Below are positions 11,640 through 22,260 of a stretch of 64,000 bases of DNA, piece after piece. Made by a program: the position numbers and the translations under genes. Location of the stretch: the NCBI GenBank assembly GCA_029204225.1, contig CM055110.1:41581862-41645861 (forward strand), in the 5' to 3' direction. The notes under the pieces were generated by a model. The model saw only the letters and a program-made list of their open reading frames with translations, ran no database searches and was not told the origin of the DNA. Source of the stretch: Diphasiastrum complanatum (lineage: Eukaryota; Streptophyta; Lycopodiopsida; Lycopodiales; Lycopodiaceae). The first letter of the stretch is position 1; every line of letters starts with the position of its first letter.

Positions 11640-12113
11640 CTCGCGGCTTTGAGAAACTTAAAACAATGATTGTTTCAGCTCCCGTGTTACAAATTGCAAA
11701 TCCAGATTTGCCTTACGTCGTGAGCAGTTGGAGCGGTTCTATTACAAATGGATAGGCCACTAGCATTTGAGAGCAAAAAATTCACTGGTCCTCATTTGCG
11801 TTATACTACGCAGGAAAAGGAATTGTTTGTTGTAGTCCATGCACTTAGAACTTGGAGACACTACTTGTATGGTAGTAAGTTTGTAGTGTATACGGATCAC
11901 CAGCCTCTTAAGTATTTTTGTAATCAACATGATCTTCGGGGGAGAAAAGCTCGATGGGCTAAATTGATGCAAGAATTCGATCATGAAATCCGTTACATAA
12001 GAGGCAACTCTAATCAAGTTGTAGATGCTCTTAGTCGGATCGGTGAACTAAACGAGTTGTCATTCACCCAGATTTCTACATATCTATATCTTTCGCTGAG
12101 AGGAAAAACTTGA
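11640..12113 (+). pseudogene. Chromovirus RNase H
   Basis: Begins within the connection (NLKTMIVSAPVLQIANPDL), loses the TDAS-type catalytic segment after PYVV, then runs openly from 11748: RPLAFESKKFTGPHLRY, TTQEKELFVVVHALRTWRHY, VVYTDHQPLKYF, ARWAKLMQEFDHEIRYIRG and [10 protein letters not shown]. The first catalytic Asp block is deleted. Confidence 0.85.
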
Positions 12114-13294
12114 TTAGAATTTTACTGGCCAAAGCTCAAGCCATATGTCGAGTCATATGTTGTTAAATGCAAGCCCTGTCAACTAGCAAAGACTGAACGC
12201 CATAAGGCTGGTGGTTTGTTGCATCCTTTAGATATCCCATATAAGAAATGGGAAAGCATATCTATGGATTTTGTAGTTGGACTTCCAAAGACCCAATGAC
12301 AAAATGATTCTATTTGGGTTGTAGTGGATCAGTTAACTAAGTTAGCTGCATTCATACCAGTCAAGTCAACTATAAAGGCTTCTGATTTAGCCCAGATCTT
12401 TGTTGAAATATTATTTCGGTTTTTTGGTCTGCCAAGTGACATTGTTAGTAATAGAGATCCTAAGTTCACAGGTCACTTTTGGTCAGCGGTATTCCATAAA
12501 CTGGAAACTTTTTTGAGTTTAAGTTCTTCTGATCATTCTGAATCAGATGGCCAGACATAAAGGACTAATCAAACTATGGAAGATATTTTGAGGACATGCA
12601 ATCTCATTGGGAAGATTATCTCCCACTGGTTGAGTTTGCATATAATAGTAGAAAACATTCTGTTACAGGTTACAGTCCTTTTATGCTTATGTCCAGTTTT
12701 CAACCTAGATCTCTAGTAAATGTTGAGACGAAGTCTATTAAGATCCAGAAGGTTGCTGACTTTTTGCATGATATGCAAGAAATGTTGCAAGTGGCTAAGG
12801 ATAGTATCCGAAGTGCTCAAGATAGAGCTGAACACTATACCAATCTTAAGATATCTCCAAGAGATTTTAAAGTTGATGACTGGGTATATTTTAGGATTCC
12901 AAAAGATTCTAAGATGTTACGTACAGGGAAGCATTATAAGCTGTCTACCCATTATTGTGGACCTTTCAGGATTGTACGTAGAATTGGTTCTTTGGCGTAT
13001 GAACTCGATCTTCAAGAAAAATCGACTACACACCTAGTGTTTCATGTAAGTCATTTGAAACTAAGTTTACATGATGGTGATACAGTTGGATCAGATGAGG
13101 ATTTATCCCATTTGGAAGATTTGTCGCTTAGTGTACCTCTGAAACCTGAGAAAGTGCTCAGAACCAGAGATAAACAATTGAGAAATCGTTCTATCTCTAA
13201 GTGCTTAATTCGGTGGAAGGGTCGTACTGAGGATGATGATTCGTGGGAGAGAGTTGATAGCATAAAGAAGAATTTCCCGAATTTTAGTTTCTAA
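12114..13294 (+). pseudogene. Chromovirus integrase with C-terminal chromodomain
   Basis: Zinc-finger end (CKPCQLAKTERHKAGGLL), then core motifs MDFVVGLPKTQ, DSIWVVVDQLTKLAAFIP and IVSNRDPKFTGHFW, a TAA near 12558, then the open frame 12596-13294 (LVEFAYNSRKHSVTGYSPF; GPFRIVRRIGSLAYELDL). The last about 50 residues (PEKVLRTRDKQLRNRSI ... CLIRWKGRTEDDDSWE) form a chromodomain, which in this family directs insertion to chromatin marks. The 232-residue C-terminal frame is fairly well kept. Confidence 0.88.
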
Positions 13295-13309
13295 GGATAG
13301 AAACAATTT

Positions 13310-13320
13310 AAGGAGGGAAG
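13310..13320 (+). other. Polypurine tract of the chromovirus
   Basis: AAGGAGGGAAG lies just before the LTR start TGTTATGTCC at 13323. It is the plus-strand primer site. Confidence 0.75.
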
Positions 13321-13322
13321 AA

Positions 13323-13960
13323 TGTTATGTCCATGACCCATACATAGGATACAGTATACTCCTACTCTTGGATACAAGGTACTCTAGTGAAACAAGCTGT
13401 TAGTTATGCCACGTCATACTTGACGTGACCCGAAAGTAACTAATATCCTTGTGAGGCCCAGGACACACTAAATGGAGTTCAGACAAGGTATGAGACAGTG
13501 TATGCATGTGCAGAGTTATCAATAGCAATTCTATGAATAGTTGGTCCATGCATAGGACTCTATTCTAGGTGAATCTATGTATAGGGAACATAGGGCTATG
13601 CATGGCTGAGTGCCCAAGATGCTTTTGGCTCTATATAATGGGTCCAAACTCACCCTACTCATCATCATGGTTCTTGATTCATTGCCAGGATCTCACTCTA
13701 CATTCATGCTTCTTGTTCCTTGGCTTGGAGGTGAGGCTTCTAGAGATTGATTGGATTCTTCTACTTGATTGGGCGGTTTCTCCACAGTGTGTTATCCTTT
13801 GTGTCTAGGATTTGTAAGCAAGATCTAAGGAGCTTCCCTTATAGATATATTGAGAATAACAAGAGCGAAAGCTTTACCATCCTTCAATTTCCACGTTGAG
13901 TCGATTGTGTCATCTTCAAGCTTTACTTTGATATGTATGACAACATCCCACAACTCGTTG
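13323..13960 (+). repeat. 3' LTR of the chromovirus
   Basis: Starts TGTTATGTCC at 13323 directly after the polypurine tract. A TATA box (CTATATAATGG) lies near 13629. The part to 13790 is confirmed by the inverted copy at 11187-11623. The 3' end is uncertain (about 13.8-13.96 kb). Confidence 0.7.
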
Positions 13961-14934
13961 GCGATTAGCAAGGTCTTCATCTTCAATATTCACAAATAAT
14001 AATTGGATCCATTCAGCTTGTCTGCGATGAGACCAACTTTACTCTGAGAATTCATCTGGAACTTGGTTTGTCGATAATTCGATGATTAAGAATGATACCG
14101 TGCAACAACGCTACAATTGGAAGTCAATTGTCTGATATTGAAATTTGATACCACAAATTGAAGATTAAGAGCAAGTGTGCTCTGCTAGTAATTTGATAAT
14201 AGGTATTGCTCTGATACCATGAAGGGTATCTAATAGAAGTGTTTTGATACCATTTTGAAAGAAGAGAAGAGTTGATTGGATAATTCGAAGCCTATTGGCG
14301 AACTATCGAGCACAACGAAATGAGCCTTCTTTCCTAGTGCATGACTACACCTATCAATAATTGAACAAAGCTATAATGATAGGGTCACATTCAGTCTTTT
14401 AGCAACTAACTTTGAAATCAGTAGTATAAAGTGATTTTGTAGCTAAACAATTACAAAAGTAATGTATAGAATATTGTAGTATTCAACAAATCAGACGAAA
14501 CAATAAGAGATTTATCAGTTACAACGTACATTCTGACATGATATTTAATGCATTAAGAAGATAGATTGATTCAGTAAGTAGCATGTACAAATCAGATGAT
14601 GAGAGCACAAAGCAATAGCAGATGAAAATGCGTACTCTAATCTATCTTTGAGTAGCTGAAAAACTCTGTCTGATGCACATCTGCTAGTCAACAGTAAGTG
14701 TTAATAGCAATATTCTAATAGAGCTCTGAAAAGAAACTTTCTAGAGAGACTCTTCAACTTTTGTTGGAGTCATCTGATATGTCGGAGCCACCTGTTGAGC
14801 GATTTCCAAGTATTTCTGCAGACTATGTAAAAACACGAATAAAATTGCAGAACTTGATAATAAATGGATGTAGATTCAAGATCGATTATTTAGATGAATC
14901 ACTCTTGATAGTAGAATAATCTAACACAAGACTC
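13961..14934. other. Non-coding retroelement remnant with a minus-strand tRNA-iMet primer site
   Basis: No coding sequence was recognised. At 14208-14219 the minus strand reads TGGTATCAGAGC, the classic tRNA-iMet primer-binding site. It follows a CA, so a minus-strand LTR end probably lies from 14220 upward. The LTR's other end and its family were not determined. Confidence 0.55.
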
Positions 14935-15588
14935 CTTATGAAATTTGGACTGGATCCAAACCTTCATTAAAGCATTTAAGAGTCTTCAAATGCACTCCCT
15001 ATGCTTATGTCCCAAAAGACACAAAAAATTAATTAGATAAGCATTCAATCAAAACTATTTTTGTTGGTTATTCTTCTTCGAATGGCATGTATCGATTGTA
15101 CAATATTGTAACCTGTAAAGTTTTTACTTGCAGGGATGTGACTTTCATTGAAGATCAGTTCATTGATCTAAAGGGCAAGAACCAGATCCATTCTATTGAT
15201 TATGCCTTGAAAATGTAGACCATTGTGGCTTAGTCATCCTGCGAAGCAAAGTACGTAGCAGCAGCAAAGATGGCCAACGAAATAATTTGGCTCAAACAGT
15301 TCCTTGACGAACTAGGCGAAACGAGAAATGAACCTCTGGTTTTGCAGATGGATAACACATCTGAAATACATCTAACAAAAGACCCTGTGTTTCACTCAAG
15401 GACTAAACACATTGCAATCAAGTATCACTTGATAAGGGATCTGATCAAGAAGAAGATGTTGCAGACTACTTTTATTGGAACAAAGGAGATGGTAGCTGAC
15501 ATTTTCACAAAGGCCCTAGACAAAGGTCTATTCGAGAAATAGAGGAGCAGTCTTGGAGTTGTCAAGCTATCATGCTTTGAGAGGGAGT
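14935..15588 (+). pseudogene. Ty1/copia fragment (G): integrase end fused to RNase H
   Basis: Integrase C-terminal sequence (TPYEIWTGSKPSLKHLRVFK, then IKTIFVGYSSSNGMYRLYN and CRDVTFIEDQF) ends near 15180. It is followed directly by RNase H (SSCEAKYVAAAKMANEIIWL; LQMDNTSEIHLTKDPVFHSR; KEMVADIFTKALDKGLFE). The whole RT, about 250 codons or more, is deleted. A purine run GAGAGGGAG at 15579-15587 precedes the presumed LTR start. Confidence 0.85.
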
Positions 15589-16720
15589 TGACGAAACAAA
15601 ATGTTTCTATTGCCAAAGCCTTGCTAGCTCTCCACTCTGATTTTGACAGAAAAGACACACGAAACAAAATTGTTTGCGAACAATTTTGCGACACACGACA
15701 CGAAATTGTTTCACGACACAAAATCATTCTTGCTCCACGAACGACCCAGAATATCAACCAAGTACCAAGGGGTACAAGTATTTGATCAGATATCATGACA
15801 TCATCAGAAGTACTCTAGATCGTGGCTAATCTGCCACTCTTGTAATTCGTGATTAGTTGTAGATGATAAATTTTTCTAATTTTGTTACACGACGCGATAC
15901 GAAAAAGTTCGCGAACTATGTACTTTCTGCTTGATGCATAATACTGTAAGATGAAATATATAGAATGCATGTCCACCTGTGAGCAAGACCATTTTGTAAG
16001 AGGATCAGCAGATCCATAAGTCCGCTAGTAAGCGAGACATTATTCGTGAGAACTCTGTATTTCTCTCACGCCAATGCATTATGTGTATTTGTCGCACAGT
16101 GCTTGAAAAATCAGAAAATCAATAGATAATATTGTAGTTGTTATGCACATATTATTCTGAATGATTGTATGATCTCAAATGAATATTTGCTGCTACTATT
16201 CGTGTATCTGATTCACTTATTTATTCAATTCTGCGCATTCGTTTGATTTTGTTGAATGCTATAATAATTTATAACGTAGATCAGCAGTGTCTGTCTACAT
16301 TCTGAAGGATTGTAGGAATGATATAGCCGGTAGTGACCAACAATCATATCTGAATTCCACACGAACTGATTTTATTCGTGAATGCTTTCACTTCGTGTTT
16401 CGCTTTGCAATCACTTGGCTATAAGCGTAAATTAGTTTCAGAGCTCACTTAAGTTTCGTTTCGTATAGTTTCGTTTTGTTTCGTCTCGTCTCGTTACAGA
16501 GCTTGATTGATCTTTTTGTGAATTCTTCTCTTTCATCTAGTTTCGCTTCGTTTCGTTGCAGAGCTTGACTGGATCGCGAATTGTTCTCGAGCAAAAATTA
16601 TTCGTGATCAGAACAATTTTGCGAAATTGTTCGTGAATCGTTCGAGAGATTTCTATTAGTTCGTTCCAGAATTTTAATGGAATTTTGTATTTGCACATCT
16701 AGATTTTTCCATCAATCATT
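15589..16720 (+). repeat. Probable 3' LTR of copia G
   Basis: Begins TGACGAAACAAAATG after the polypurine tract. It is rich in CGAAAC/GTTTCG motifs (CACGAAATTGTTTC at 15707, GTTTCGTTTTG near 16465 and similar). No coding sequence. The 3' boundary is inferred from where similarity to copia A begins. Confidence 0.45.
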
Positions 16721-16729
16721 GAAATATCG

Positions 16730-17205
16730 AGTAGTCACCATCAACTCGATTTTTTGGCTACTCAACACTATTATGCCCAAACAGAATCTCTAACGAAATC
16801 AAATTTTGTCCAACAATGATTGCTAACAACACGTAGTGCCTTAATCCCATTTGTAAAAGTACAGATTAAGTATTCTTTTAATCGCATAGCCATGTGTATA
16901 TATTTGATAACAATCGATGTAAAGTACCTCAAATTATGAAGTTTACTCTTACTCTGACGCTATGTCATTTTTTTCAATTGCGCCTTATTCGACCTTTCTC
17001 TTTGTTATCACAATATTATATCAGAAAGATCACGCATGCAATTGCATTCGAACTTGTACACATTCTTTGACTAAGTCAAACTCATTCCAAAATCTTGAGC
17101 ATTGTCGTGTCATGTCGTTTCGTTAGCATTATTTTTATTTTTGTCTGAGTTGTAGTCTTGCAGATATACTCATTTGTAGATTAAATTATTCATATGACTC
17201 ATAAT
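16730..17205 (+). repeat. Copia A LTR-like segment (uninterrupted copy)
   Basis: Closely similar to 62578-63028 over about 450 bp; shared landmarks are CTACTCAACACTAT, TAACGAAATCA, AGTGCCTTAATCCCATTTG and TAAATTATTCATATGACT. In this copy the sequence runs on without interruption into 17206 onward, whereas the other copy is interrupted at this point by copia C. Confidence 0.7.
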
Positions 17206-17699
17206 TCTTGTTGATTGTAATGCTCTAAGATTTGTTCTATTTTGCTTCCACAATTAAATCTAAATCAATCTAATTTGTGCATGTCTATGGAATCGACTAC
17301 TTTGATCCCAGCAACTTCGAAGCTAGGATCAAGTAGAGCGATCTTCGAATTATCAAAGGTAGCTTGAATCCAATAGACGTAGATTCATGCACCAAGGATT
17401 ATCGACCCAATATTTCCACCCACATGAACATGCATTTACACCGAATGTGAGCAATTCTTATGGCATCAATGACTAGATCACTTGAATATGAGAGCTATCT
17501 TGTACATGCATCATTATCATACAAGGATATGAGCTTCAATGCTACCACAAAAAACTGTTTGTGAGATGTGCTTACTAGGCTAGAAAACAACCTGGATCAA
17601 GATTTTCCAAAGGACAAGCCACAAGAGCTAAGTCCATTCTAGAATTGATTCATAGTGTTTTGTGTGGCCCTATGAGTACCCCCCCTACCACCCCCCCCC
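17206..17699 (+). pseudogene. Copia A internal fragment, pre-integrase region
   Basis: The 5' part (17206-17390) matches the reverse complement of 51719-51909. From about 17445 a GAG-pre-integrase domain is readable across frames: DHLNMRAILYMHHYHT, QKTVCEMCLLG, FSKGQATRAKSILELIHSV, LCGPMS. This zinc-binding region normally precedes integrase. Stops and frameshifts are frequent. Confidence 0.65.

Positions 17700-17750
<51 letters not shown>
17700..17750 (+). repeat. (AC)n microsatellite
   Basis: About 25 uninterrupted AC units follow a C-rich run. It separates copia A from the opposing copia B fragment. Confidence 0.95.
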
Positions 17751-17753
<3 letters not shown>

Positions 17754-17754
17754 A

Positions 17755-18290
17755 ATATTCACATAAGCATCTAGATATCATTGTAACACACACAGTAAAA
17801 GAGACACCACTCAACTAATCATCATAACTGAATGAAAGGTAGAAGTATATATGAGACAAAATGTAAAACTTCCTAAGCGTTGATCTACCATCTATTTTAC
17901 AGCTGATAACAGCTAACTTATCACTAATATTTGTAGATTGTTTTATAAATTGTCTAACAGCTAGTTAATGAAGAGTGAAATGAAGAGGGAAGTTAGTATT
18001 AAACTTCTAACACTCTCCCTCAATAATAAGGTCGTACTCTTCTATGTCCAATTGAGTGTGAAACTTTCTAAATTTAATCCTACTTAATAATTTTGTAAAT
18101 ACATTTGTCACTTGATCTTCAGATTTACAAAAGACAAGATCAATGACATCATCAAGTATTTTTCTCAAACAAAGTGATAATGTATCAATGTGCTTAGCTC
18201 GAGCATGTAAAACTAGATTTTTGGCAAGGTGAATGCAACTTTGATTATCACAAGATATAGTAGCCGCATTCACATGTGGTTGACCTAAAT
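17755..18290 (-). mobile_element. Copia B 3' end: RNase H, polypurine tract and LTR fragment
   Basis: On the minus strand, RNase H (TISCDNQSCIHLAKNLVLHA, RAKHIDTLSLC, SEDQVTNVFTKLLSRIKF) ends at GEC-stop. It is followed by a polypurine tract (complement of 18013-18025) and an LTR beginning TGTTAGAAGTT at 18012. The LTR is cut at the microsatellite. A second copy in the opposite orientation is at 51313-51715. Confidence 0.85.
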
Positions 18291-20233
18291 CTATAGGGTT
18301 GAAACAAGTGCTAGATCAAAATAGACATAAAGTCAAAATGGTGGGGTCAAATTTCGACCCAAAGGATCAAAATAGACTTCAACCCGATTTGGCTCGTCGA
18401 TCCAAGCCAAGTTCGAAATACATCTTGATTATTAGGGCCAAAATAGATTTCCACCAAGAGTGTATAAACGCTTGTGTATTTTTGCAGACTGTGTCAAATA
18501 CCTTGTAATTTTGTAGACTGCCAATTGCCTTGTAAGTTTGCATACTGTTAAAAATAAAATACATCTACATACTTGACAAGTCCTTATCAAAAAATATAAT
18601 TAGGTAGTAATTTTAATATGTTTGGTAAACTTAAGATCAAACAATTTTTTGAGTTGAAGCTAGTAATTTGAGAGACTTTCAATAAATTACTAGATTATTT
18701 CTGAAAGGTCAAAACCATATTCCAAAGATATGTTTATAAATGAGACTTGAACAATGACAATCATACTTAAGTAGATAGCTAGTATATAAAATTTTATACA
18801 CAATAAGGGCTATGTTTATGTTGGATTTGGAATTAGACCAAGCACACAGAGTATGTTTCTTGTCCAAATACAATTGAATAATTTGATAAATCCTGGGAGT
18901 TGCTTATTGTGAGCACATGCATGGCTCACAACAAGATTCACATTTTAGAGTTCCAGTTATGCTCAATAACTAAAATGTGTATGCATGGCACATATGCTGA
19001 AGGCAAAGTCAACTCGATTAATTGGTTGTGAATTTGGTTGGCAAAGTCAACTTGGTCGTACTTGATTGTGAACCTAGAAATGGTTAGCTAGAACTTGGTT
19101 CAAGCTTTATACTTGGGACATAAAATTTGTCACCATCACATTGACAAATACAATTTAGTAGTCTTCAATGGATTATGTGAATCAAGTTTGAGTTGCTTGT
19201 AAAATTTTAGTTTAAAAAAGTATGAAAAGAGATAAATTAGAAAGGAGATTGTGATGATCTCGTAAAGGATATTGAGTTGTTCCCAATAAGAGGGATTTTA
19301 ATCTGTTGTACATAAAGAGAAATTAAATATCAAAGGATTTTGAACCAATAAGTTCTCAATAAGTTACTAAAATATTTTAATTTCTATTTAATATATAGCT
19401 CAAAATTAGATCTAGCTAGTTGACTACCCATAAGAATTTTCTAAATTTTCATTATTACTCTAGGTCATGTTTGTGAGGGAGGAACCATATATGCCACAAA
19501 CATGTCACAACTTGAACCTAGTTTGAGTTAGGAGAATCTTGCCTCTAGCCTCACTTGATGTTAAGATTGTTTTTTCTAGCGATACTAGCAAATTTTAATT
19601 CACAATTGGAACTAGGTTCGAGTTAGAGATACACTAATGATTTATGGACATTTTTTGAATGTTAGAAATCATTTGTCACTTCTTTTACTTTTAAGAAATT
19701 CTACCAAGTTTGAGTTAGAAGCACACTAGTTCTGCCAATTATCCAACTTTTTTTATAGCCATTATATTCACTAAAGATTTTTGAGACTATTGAGTTTCTC
19801 AAGTCACAGCTCGAACTAGGTTCAAATAAGAGGCATACAAGCGCTTGATTACTTTGAGCTTCCACATTCTTTTTATGAGACCTAGAATGTGTCTTTCGCA
19901 CGCACATCTAAAAGACTTTTCAATGATGACATGCTATAGTGTTTTGAAACAGTGAAGTGGGATTTGTCATTGCCAAGTAATTAAATAATGGTTTTGTTTT
20001 CTTTTAATCAAAATAATTTAATAATCAAGAATGCTTGAAATCATACTTTGTGAATGAAAACAACTAAACCTAATTGTATAGAATTTTACTTACAAATAAA
20101 CATCTCTTAAAATATAGGTGCATGCATGAGTATGTGTGAGATAGATTTCAAAAAAGAGGCCACAATTGAGACCCAAGCACAATTTGGGAGTAAAAGCTTA
20201 ATACAGTAAAATTAGTGTAAATTTCCTACTTTC
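18291..20233. other. AT-rich stretch without recognisable genes
   Basis: About 1.9 kb, with only short chance open frames (18299-18508, 19701-19907). No LTR termini, RT motifs or splice-consistent exons were noticed. Confidence 0.4.
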
Positions 20234-20400
20234 AATATCACCTCACTCAAAAACGACCACCCGTGTGGTATGGTCGTAATGGGTTCGTGGTGCGGGATTG
20301 ACCATCCAAGTTCAATATCACCTGACTCAAAAACGACCGCACGTGTGTTATGGTTGTAGTGGGTTTGTGGTGTGGAATTGACCATCCAAGTTCAAATCTC
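20234..20400 (+). repeat. Tandem pair of about 78-bp units, possible tRNA-derived SINE head
   Basis: Two adjacent copies share CAATATCACCT-ACTCAAAAACGACC, then a TATGGT(C/T)GTA(A/G)TGGGTT segment and ATTGACCATCCAAGTTC. The second copy runs into AAGTTCAAATCTC, which resembles a pol III B box. The TGGTCGTAATGGG segment about 40 bp before could be an A box. An A/G-rich tail follows. The tandem duplication is plain; the SINE reading is an inference. Confidence 0.5.
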
Positions 20401-22239
20401 ATCACTCATGGATGGTGTCCAAGAAAAAGGGGGGAAGAAAATGAGCCAAAACCAATATAATGCTTTAAAAAGAAAATACAATATGCACTCAATTACATCC
20501 TTAGATACTTTCTATGCATCCTTATAGTTATGGCAAGCATCACTTTTCTTTTTCTAAATGGAGAATATGAAAAGACCTTATTTTGAGCTTTTGGGCAGTT
20601 CTAGGTTGTCAAGCTAACATCCAACTTTGTTTTAGTTTGAGAAGTATTGTAATAAGGCTCCTTCAAACTTAATTGTAGGTAATAGCTGACATGCACTGGC
20701 TTTTACATAGAGAACACTACTCTTCCAACTATTTAATATTGCATTTTATCACATTTATTGTCCATGCGTGGATGTTTTTATTTGTTCTTTCTCATGAAGC
20801 TCGGTTCTCACACATTCCCAAGTTCAATTGTGAACTTCTTCAACCAAATTGTACTTCACAAATTGCACATGTCGAGCTACATTTTTATGTTTACCTCATC
20901 TCGCAATGCACAGTCTGAGGAACTTCCACTACAATTGAATTCCCAAATGGAGGTAAGAGTTCATTTCACCGCCCCTACACAAGAACCTTAAAATTTCTAG
21001 GCAAGTCATCAAAGATGGCCTGAAGGGTTGCTATATGCTCAGGCCTAGCATTCTATTATTGGCCTTACCCACCTTTGAAGGTGAAAGTACAAGGTTTAAG
21101 CCTTAATTGGTAGGGATCAAAGTTTGAAGCCGCACTTCCACTTACTCTTTAACACCCTCACCAAGCCATACAATACATGCAATTCCCTCTTTTGTCACCT
21201 TCACAAAAAAGTCCTCCAAAATTGCTCCCTGGACATCCAATTTCGGTGGTGGTTATCTGTGATAACCAGCTCTTAACAGGTTATAATAAAGCCTGCAGAT
21301 GAATTCCTTCATTTACAACTCCTAGCAACTTGACTCTACATCCTTTACTGTAGCTTGCACAAAAAGATGGCCTTGTTGTAGAGGAAAATAGTCAACAGGG
21401 AGCAGTTAAAAGGAAAACAGAAAAGAGTAGCTTGCTCTTACGTACAGCTATTTGGCATGCCATTTAAGGTACACTTAGTGTCAATTCACAGCGTAAAAGT
21501 ATTCTCATTTGCAGAAGAATGATATTCCATAAAACAGAAACTACATAGTCTAAAATAATTACATTGTACGATATAATAATTACATTGTACGATATAATAA
21601 AAGAACTGCAAGATAATAGATATACTGGCTAGTGTAAGAATGAGATGTACAATGTCTTAACACAATGAAAATGAGGATGGTGTATTGGACAAAAGGGTGT
21701 TGGAAGATCGAACTTTGCAACTGTCAATGGAGAAAATCCAACTCAGCAAGAACCCAATGAAACTATTTTTCTCTCAGACAGCAAAATGACGAAAGGGTAC
21801 ACTTTGAATGTGAATTTATTATGTCACGTCATATAATTTATAAAGCCATGTTGGAGCCAGGCACACACAAGCTCAAGCATAACTCTAAATATATGTGGAC
21901 AACTGTTGATGCCAAAAGCAGGTGATAATGCAATCTAGCTTCAACCTTTGACTGATGATTAAGTTGATGCCACATGGGTAGAATCATCAACCATTGTTTA
22001 AAAATAATAAATGACCAGAAAACCCACTATGGAAGTACAGCATTCACCTCCACCACAGTTGAAATGTACCATCTTGCAAACAAAGGTTCAGCCTGTCGCA
22101 CCAACCTCTGATATTATATACTAATTGATTCAGTAATCTCTGCCTCTGGAAATCGTGACGTGTTGTGACAGTCAGAAACTCAATCGCGAAAAGGCATCGT
22201 CCATCCAAAATAAATGAATGGGGATCTTGTTTGCATGAG
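20401..22239. other. Low-complexity flank downstream of the release-factor gene
   Basis: No convincing gene. A 22-bp unit is repeated twice at 21557-21600 (TTACATTGTACGATATAATAA type). The stretch next to 22239 should contain the 3' UTR of the minus-strand release-factor gene, but no poly(A) signal could be fixed with confidence. Confidence 0.4.
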
Positions 22240-22260
22240 TTATCGCAGTGGCTTCATCCC
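22240..22260 (-). CDS. Release-factor-like gene, exon 6 (terminal)
   Basis: A 21-bp micro-exon end encoding GMKPLR then TAA. The acceptor is a strong pyrimidine run AACTTTTTCAG. The GMKPL ending fits the family's C-terminus. Confidence 0.8.
   Translation of the reverse strand, partial: GMKPLR

Larger units (their letters stand above)
9091..13322 (+). mobile_element. Ty3/gypsy chromovirus, internally rearranged
   Basis: The plus-strand order is gag, protease, RT, [inverted LTR fragment], RNase H, integrase, chromodomain, polypurine tract and 3' LTR. The C-terminal chromodomain identifies a chromovirus. The 5' LTR and primer site are missing. The end of RT and the start of RNase H are replaced by an inverted piece of the element's own LTR type. 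Multiple stops and frameshifts make it non-functional. Confidence 0.9.

Noticed and set aside
13569-13808. 79-codon open frame also seen at 11183-11401
   Set aside because: Part of the chromovirus LTR and its inverted fragment, not a gene.
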